Below are positions 58,178 through 64,000 of a DNA stretch of 64,000 bases, in pieces; positions within the stretch are counted from its first letter, which is position 1, and every line of letters starts with the position of its first letter. Under the pieces are notes generated by a model. It was not told the origin of the DNA and did no database searches. It was given only the letters and a program-made list of their open reading frames with translations. Origin of the DNA: Eucalyptus grandis (lineage: Eukaryota; Streptophyta; Magnoliopsida; Myrtales; Myrtaceae). Made by a program: the position numbers and the translations under genes. The DNA is taken from assembly GCF_016545825.1 (NCBI RefSeq), contig NC_052614.1, forward strand, positions 62,789,034 through 62,853,033, read 5' to 3'.

Positions 58178-61100
58178 AGTTAATCTGTTGGAACTGTCAG
58201 GGTTTGGGCAATCCCCTAACAGTTCAAGCATTAAAGGCCTTGATGGCTAAGGAAAAGCCCGACTTACTATTCTTAATGGAAACCAAAAACCATGAGACTA
58301 TGATTCAGCGGTTGCAGAGACGATTACATTTCAGCGGCTCTTTTGTGAGAAACCCAGTAGGTCTTGCGGGGGGTTTAGCAGTTTTTTGGCATGATAATCT
58401 ATCCTTAGAGATTGAACTGTGTTTTGACTACTATCTTGATATGCTCTGTCGTGATTCAATGGACGATCGACTGATGTGAATCACCTGTCTTCATGCTCCA
58501 TCATCCTATCACAATAGACAACAACTTTGGGACCAACTTCGAAGGATCAACACTGTTAATACTTTACCTTGGATTTGTGCAAGGGACTTTAATGAAATTC
58601 TTTATCCTTGGGAAAAGGTAGGTGGGTGTCAGACCAACTGGTTTCATCTAAACTCCTTTCGAAATTTCATCAATGATTGTGCCTTCATGGGATCAGGACC
58701 TTGGATGAAGCCGGTGATGAATTAGTAAAGGAACGCTTGGATCTCTTATCAACATCAGCAACATATAGAAAGTGCCGAAGGTCGTTCATCTTTGAAGCTT
58801 ATTAGAATCAGCACCAAGAGTGACAAGAGATCATCTGTACTACATGGAACTCATTTAAGGAACAAAATTCTGGTCTTTTACATCAACTAAGAATGGTCTC
58901 TCTTGCCTTACAAGATTGGAGCCGTTCTAAATTTCAAAACGGCCACTTGAGTGCAAGCCTTACAATAGTAGCTTCAAGTTATTATAAATCAACCATACAA
59001 CACCGGCACTGGAAAAGAGGAAGCTTCTCACCTTCGAGAGGAGATAAGACAAATTTGGCAGCAAGAAGAGCAGTACTAGGCTATGAGATCTAGGATTAAT
59101 TGGTTGCGCTGGAGAGACAAGAATGCCAATTTTTTTCACGCAACAACTATTCGACAATGGCAAAGAAATAGAATAGGTATGTTACAGGATGAAAATCATA
59201 ATTAGGTGCGGGACGATAAGGCGTTGAAGGAGCTCACATTGGATTATTTCTCAAAATTGTATACTACCGTGGGTCAACGTAACTACGGTCCCATTCTGGA
59301 CCAATGTCCATAGATTGTTTTGGCAAAACTGAATGATCATCTAACAACCCCAGTCACTGAGGAGGAGGTGAGACGAGCTACTTTCTAGCTGGGGAAAACG
59401 AAAGCTCTAGGCCTGGAAGACGGACTGAATGGGCTTTTTACTAAACCCATTAGGATATATTTTAGGAAGACTTGATCAGATTAGTAAGAGACTTCTTTAG
59501 TTCGGGGGTGTTGCCTAGCGACCTCAACAAGACGGTAATAACTCTCATTCCCAAAATAAATCACCCTGAACATCTAGATCAATTTCAACCGATCAGCCTC
59601 TGTAATAATGCATACAAGGTTATATCCAAGGTTATGGCAAATTACCTAAAACCTGGCTTAGTGAACTTATCTCAAAGAGCAGGCCTTTGTAAGAGGAAGA
59701 CAAATACAAGATAATGTATTAATTGTCTAGGGGTTCTTCATCAATTTAGAATAAGGGAAAGGAAGCAACATTTCAACGTACTCCTCAAGACGGACATGCA
59801 AAAGGCATATGACAAAATTGAATGGGATTTCCTAAAGATGGGTTCATCCAAGATGGGTTTAGTTGGTGATGCAATGCATCACTACGTCATATTTAAGTGT
59901 TAGGTTTAATGGAGAACAACTATCTTACTTTCGGCCATCAAGAGGTCTCCATTAGGGCGACCCCTTTTCCCCTTATATCTTCATCTTACTGGTAAATCTT
60001 CTTTCAACCCTTATTAACCAAGCAGTTCACATGGGCCACCTCAAAGGAATAAAGCTAAACATGTCATGTCCAACCCTCTCACATATTTTTTTTCTTGATG
60101 ACTCGTTTTCTTCCTAAAAGGGTACTATTTTGAATGTCAAAATCTTGCTAATATCCCTGAATCAATGTATGGCAACAGGACAAGTTATCAATCGAAACAA
60201 ATCAGGACTATTTTTAGTAAAAATTGTCCGTTGAGTCTTCAAGAAAATTTAACAGATGTATTTAGAATGCCGGTACTGCAAAAGTATGGCAAAGATCTAG
60301 GTATTCCTTCAGCGTGGGGTCGATAAAAAAAAGAGATGTTTGCTTGGCTACTAGGTAGAATAAATGCAAAACTTGAAGGTTGGAAAGAAAGATTACTATC
60401 CAAAGGAGGAAAAGAGATCCTAATCAAGTCGGTAGTACAGGCAATCCCCCATTATGCAATGTCCATCTTTAAGCTTCCTTTAACTCTTTGGAAGCTCATT
60501 GAAAAGAAAATCTCTTGTTTGGTGGACGAATGATAATACCGGGGTTGGGGTGCATTGGCAGAAATGGGAATTGCTTAAAACTGGCAAGGACGATGGAGGA
60601 CTAGGCTTTCGAGACTTAATGGCGTTCAACAAGGCGATGCTTGGTAAGCAGGCTTGGCGTTTAATTCAACAACCTCACTCTTTGTGGAGTCAAATTTTCA
60701 AGGGGCTGTATTTTCAATCAAAGAATTTCCAATCAGTAGATAAAGGCTCACGCCCTTCAGGGTTGGCGAGTCTTCTTCTAGGCGAGAGGCCATTCTACCT
60801 AATGTACGATGGTTGGTTGGGGATGGTCAGAACATAAAGATTCAGGAGGATAGATGGCTATCTATAGGGACTTTGGCCGGACCAGCCGCAAGAGGGGAGC
60901 CAAAGAAGGTGGCTGACCTCTTTGATCATGTCAATCAAACTCGGAAGCTTCCTCTACTTCAACAAATGTTCGATGATAAGGTAATTGCAGAAATCACTAC
61001 AATCCCTATCAGATCTTTCTATGCTACTAATCAGTTAGTTTGGACAGCTACTAAGGATGGGATTCACATAGTGAAAAGCAATTACAAAACCATTGTCAGC

Positions 61101-63059
61101 ACAGCACGCATAGAGAATGATCAACAAGCCTCCACATCGCACCAACACCCCAGAATATTTTGGCGCAAGATATGGACTATGCAAACAGCACCAAAGATCC
61201 TCACTTTCTTATGGATAGCTTGTCATAATGCCTTTGCTACTAAAGCAAATTTATTTCATCGTCATATTAGCCCTAATCCTATATGTAATCTATGCAATCA
61301 GAGGTCTCCAGAAACCTTGAACACCTTTTCTTTTTCTATTCATGGACTAAAGAAGTATTGAGTCATCCTTAGCTCAACATTTCCATATCACCTTATACAG
61401 TGCATCGTCTAAATGATAGGATCACAGAAAAGGCAACAAATAAAAGACTCTTACTTGGAATGGAAACAATTGCACAGGTCTTGTGGCAGATCTGGTGTAT
61501 GCGCAATAACTGGATTTTTCGTCGAAAGCGTCCCGACCTCGATCGGGCAAGTTGAAGACATTTGAGATAACTAGTATAAGCACCTAGAGGGGATGAATAG
61601 GTGCACAAACAAATTTTTGAGATACAGAAGCGATTCTAGAATACAATCAAAGTAAAGTAAAGGTTAGGGAAGAGAGAAATGAACACAAGATTTATAGTGG
61701 TTCGGCTTATTCCAAGCTTACGTCCACTCTTCCGCACTGACAGCCCACCGGCTGGATTTCACTATGAACAAAAGAGAAGTTACAGCATAACTTTTCCTTG
61801 ATTCCTCCTCAAGGTTTCTCATGAATATAGACTCTCTTTTGTTTACACGATTTTGCTCAACAAATGAATTGACTAAGAACAAGAAGTTTCGGACTTTGGA
61901 ATTCTTCTATCGTGCACACTCTCGAACAATCGGAACGTCTTCCTTATATACTTTTTCATGCCATCATACCCGTTGGCACTTACCAAAGGAATTCCTCCAA
62001 TCTACCCGTTGGACGGAATCAATTAGGAAGATCATTCGAGCTATTAAAGGAACATGTCGATAGCCCATCAATCATGTTCGCCCATACAATCAGGATCTCG
62101 GTTTCTATAAGTAGAACCTTCCAAGTATACTTTGCCAATCAACGGATCCTTAATCTTCAGATCAATTATGATCAAACAAAGGATCTCGTTATGTCATATC
62201 CAGCCAAGAGATCTTCTCCAGTCGATAAGGTCACATCCTTAATGAAACATCCAGTTATGGAAAGCCTTTCTTCAACGGATTAGAAACTGTCAATGAGGAT
62301 AGACATTGAGTCTTGAGTCTGGCTGTCCGGAGGTCTTTAGACTTTAAATAACAGAGTCTGCAAGCCTTCAGACTAGACTGATAGAAACATTTTGTCAACT
62401 TCAAAACACTTCACGATGATTTCTCCAACAGACGCCATTGCACAAAACTGCATCCACAACTCTTTTGCTCAATGCCAAAAGAGATTAGGTCAATTTCTTT
62501 GCTGTCAAAAACAGGATATTTGTGGCGACCACCAGATCGCGGACACCTGAAATGTAATATTGACGACTCTGATTATCCAAGTAACCGAGAAGGAACGATG
62601 GCATGCATTAGCCGAAATCATCAGGGGATTCTCACAGATGTCTATACCAAAAGCTTCCCTGCCGCTTCTGCGTTTCAAACTAAAGTGCAAGCACTTACCT
62701 TTACTCTGCATCACTTGCTGCATCTTGGTCTCAACACGGCAAATCTTGTGATAGAGTCGGCGCAGAAATTGATTGACACGGTTCAAACGAGAAAAGCAGC
62801 TGCCATGGGAAGAACGAGCGTTGTTCGTCGAACTGGAAGCGTTGCTTGCTGTTTACCCTAACTTGCGACTTCAGTTCTGCAGAAGGGAGGCCAATGGAGC
62901 TGCAGACTGGACCACAAAAGCCCACGGCCGATTTGACTTGGCCCGCAACTGGAACATTTTCACTCCTTTTATTTTGCAAGACCTTGTAGTGGCTGATGCA
63001 ATTGCAGGTGTAATGTTAGCTTTGGTTGTAATATTGCGACTTTTGGCTGCAATGTTATG
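58174..63059 (+). pseudogene. LINE ORF2: endonuclease, reverse transcriptase, zf-RVT, RNase H (broken)
   Basis: The ATG at 58174 overlaps the ORF1 stop (ATGA). The AP-type endonuclease starts MKLICWNCQGLGNPLTVQAL, with DLLFLMETK carrying the conserved Glu. Reverse transcriptase follows: LIPKINHPEHLDQFQPISLC NNAYK, LLKTDMQKAYDKIEW, and FLDD in place of the usual F(A/Y)DD near 60095. Then come GRINAKLEGWKERLLSKGGK, WELLKTGKDDGGLGFRDLMA FNKAMLGKQAWR, the zf-RVT cysteines (NPICNLCNQRSPE) and, beyond the inserted LTR, an RVT_3-type RNase H (PPDRGHLKCNIDDSD, GTMACISRNHQGILTD, CRREANGAADW). Many stops and shifts are present. Confidence 0.88.
61563..62430 (-). mobile_element. Solo LTR of the Sirevirus-like family, inserted in the LINE
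   Basis: The reverse complement matches 5565-6467 along its length: TGTTGGAGAAATC at its 5' end (62430-62418), the TATATAAG box, GTGGACGTAAGC and GAACCACTATAAA near the 3' end, and CCCCTCTAGGTGC. The flanking bases GACAT and GACGC share three of five positions. Removing the LTR and one pentamer restores the LINE order zf-RVT then RNase H. No internal retroelement DNA remains. Confidence 0.88.
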
Positions 63060-63189
63060 ACTACTTAAATAAGAACTATCTTTTCGACAAAAAAAAAAAA
63101 GCATGGGGTCGGCATCCAATAGTCAGCCCCTAGTGGTGTGCGGACTCGGTGGGGAATGTCATTGGGACTCATTGCCAAAAGATTGATGC

Positions 63190-64000
63190 TTATTTGCATT
63201 TGGGAAAAGTGTTCCAAAAGTCCTACAACTTGTCACGAAAATGCATTTCAGTCCTAAAACTTGCAAAAAGTGCATTTAAGTCCTAAAACTTGTCAAATTA
63301 TTTTAAACGAGTCCTTAGATTGACGCCGTTAGCATTTTCCATTAAAAATGCCGACGTGGCATTTAAATAATTTTTTATTTTCTAGGTGTATTTTTTAATT
63401 AATTTTAATCCATTTTTAAAAAGAAATTAGATTTTAAAAATAAAAAAATTAAATTTATTCTTATCTTATTTTCAACAAAAAATAAAAAGAAAAGTTAAAA
63501 ATTTATTTTAAAATTGTTAAAAAAAAAAAATTAGTGCGGCTCTCCTCCCCGCCACCGCCGCCGCCGCCCATCACCGGAGGGCCGGGCGACGGTCGCCCGG
63601 CCCTAGGCGGGGTGGCGGGCCTCGCCTGCCCGGGTGAGGGTTGGCGACCGTCGTCCACCACAGGCGAGGCCTCGTCGGCCCTCGCTTGGGGCCGACGAGA
63701 TCGCAGATCTGCAGGCGAGCCTCGCCGACCCGAGCGAGGGCCGACGAGGCCTCACCCAGGGCGGGCGACGGTCGTCGGCCCCCCGTGAGGGCGGCGCGGC
63801 TCGCCCAAGGGGCGACGGCCGTAGGCCCCTCACGAGGTCGGCGGGCCCAGATTTGGGCACCCGCACTAGAGCGGAGCGAGGGTGCCTCGATTTAGGCCCG
63901 TCGGCCCTCACGGGGGGTTGGCGGTCGTCGCCGGCCCTCACCGGGGGGCAGCGGCGTAGCCCGCCCTAGGCGAGGCCTCGTCGGCCCTCGCTCGGGGCCG
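63190..64000. mobile_element. Left arm and GC-rich core of a MULE-like element running off the window
   Basis: The arm has TCCAAAAGTCCTACAACTTG and repeated AGTCCTAAAACTTG units, GACGCCGTTAGCATTTTCC and GACGTGGCATTTAAAT, an arm type found in long-TIR non-autonomous elements. After an A/T-rich stretch, a very GC-rich core (63535 on) follows, built of GGCGAGGCCTCGTCGGCCCT-like units (63662 and 63970). Open frames there on all strands are composition artefacts. Confidence 0.5.

Larger units (their letters stand above)
56499..63100 (+). mobile_element. Near full-length L1-type LINE, split by a solo LTR
   Basis: A 5' untranslated part, ORF1, ORF2 and a 12-base A tail (63089-63100) are present. 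The flanking sequences TGGGGTCAGCAACC (from about 56482) and TGGGGTCGGCATCC (from about 63104) look like a mutated target site duplication. Without the 868-bp LTR at 61563-62430 the element is about 5.7 kb, usual for plant LINEs. Confidence 0.8.

Noticed and set aside
63534..63969. Four overlapping open frames at the right edge
   Set aside because: All frames of a GC-rich repeated core are open; no domain.
1..64000. tRNA, rRNA, CRISPR, organelle insert, defence or biosynthetic gene cluster
   Set aside because: I looked for these on both strands by eye and saw none. tRNA-like signals belong to SINEs, and direct repeats are transposon or microsatellite in nature. A covariance-model scan would be decisive for RNA genes.

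Overview
This is nuclear DNA from a flowering plant, most likely a woody eudicot. The signs are spliced genes with GT-AG introns, plant gene families (amino acid permease, ACC-oxidase-like dioxygenase, GH5 glucosidase, DEAD-box helicase RH7, LRR receptor kinase, NAC) and a dense cover of plant transposons. The order or family cannot be fixed from the window. The window is an accessory, transposon-rich region: nearly every protein-coding segment is broken, truncated or a fragment. The closest to a working gene is the amino acid permease at 28875-26895 (minus), which has one single-base frameshift.

Layout. 1-6467: 3' part of a decayed Ty1/copia element of Sirevirus type (integrase, reverse transcriptase, RNase H, an extra env-position ORF, polypurine tract, 3' LTR). 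7002-8900: an unrecognised ORF, an RH7 first-exon fragment and GC-rich DNA. 8948-12134: a PIF/Harbinger-type element (TTA target duplication, inverted ends) enclosing spliced gene fragments, one PPR-like; this is a candidate Pack-type element. 14704-15577: GH5 beta-glucosidase pseudogene. 15996-16203: SINE with a 17-bp target duplication. 16387-17270: second PIF/Tourist-like element with a GC-rich core. 17644-19690: LINE 5' part fused to a gypsy integrase fragment.

19897-28472 and 46366-54751 are two direct copies of one segment of about 8.5 kb, ending inside exon 2 of an amino acid permease. Beyond that point the permease genes are much more diverged, so the copies are mosaic. A partial third copy lies inverted and in permuted order at 32902-33665 and 35338-36768. 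Between the two copies are two related ACC-oxidase-like pseudogenes (31428-31800 and 39149-40553), a copia solo LTR (31962-32669), a plant-mobile-domain fragment, a MULE-like element, a gypsy solo LTR with a perfect 5-bp target duplication (41556-43070), a LINE fragment and a second SINE. After copy 2, a near full-length LINE (about 56499-63100) is split inside its RNase H domain by a solo LTR of the same family as the first element. The window ends in a GC-rich transposon core.

The parts do not form a pathway or operon. They tell a history of tandem duplication, nested insertion and gene capture. I found no RNA gene, CRISPR array or defence or biosynthetic cluster. The most novel candidates are the Pack-PIF-like element, the mosaic permease duplication and the permuted inverted third copy.
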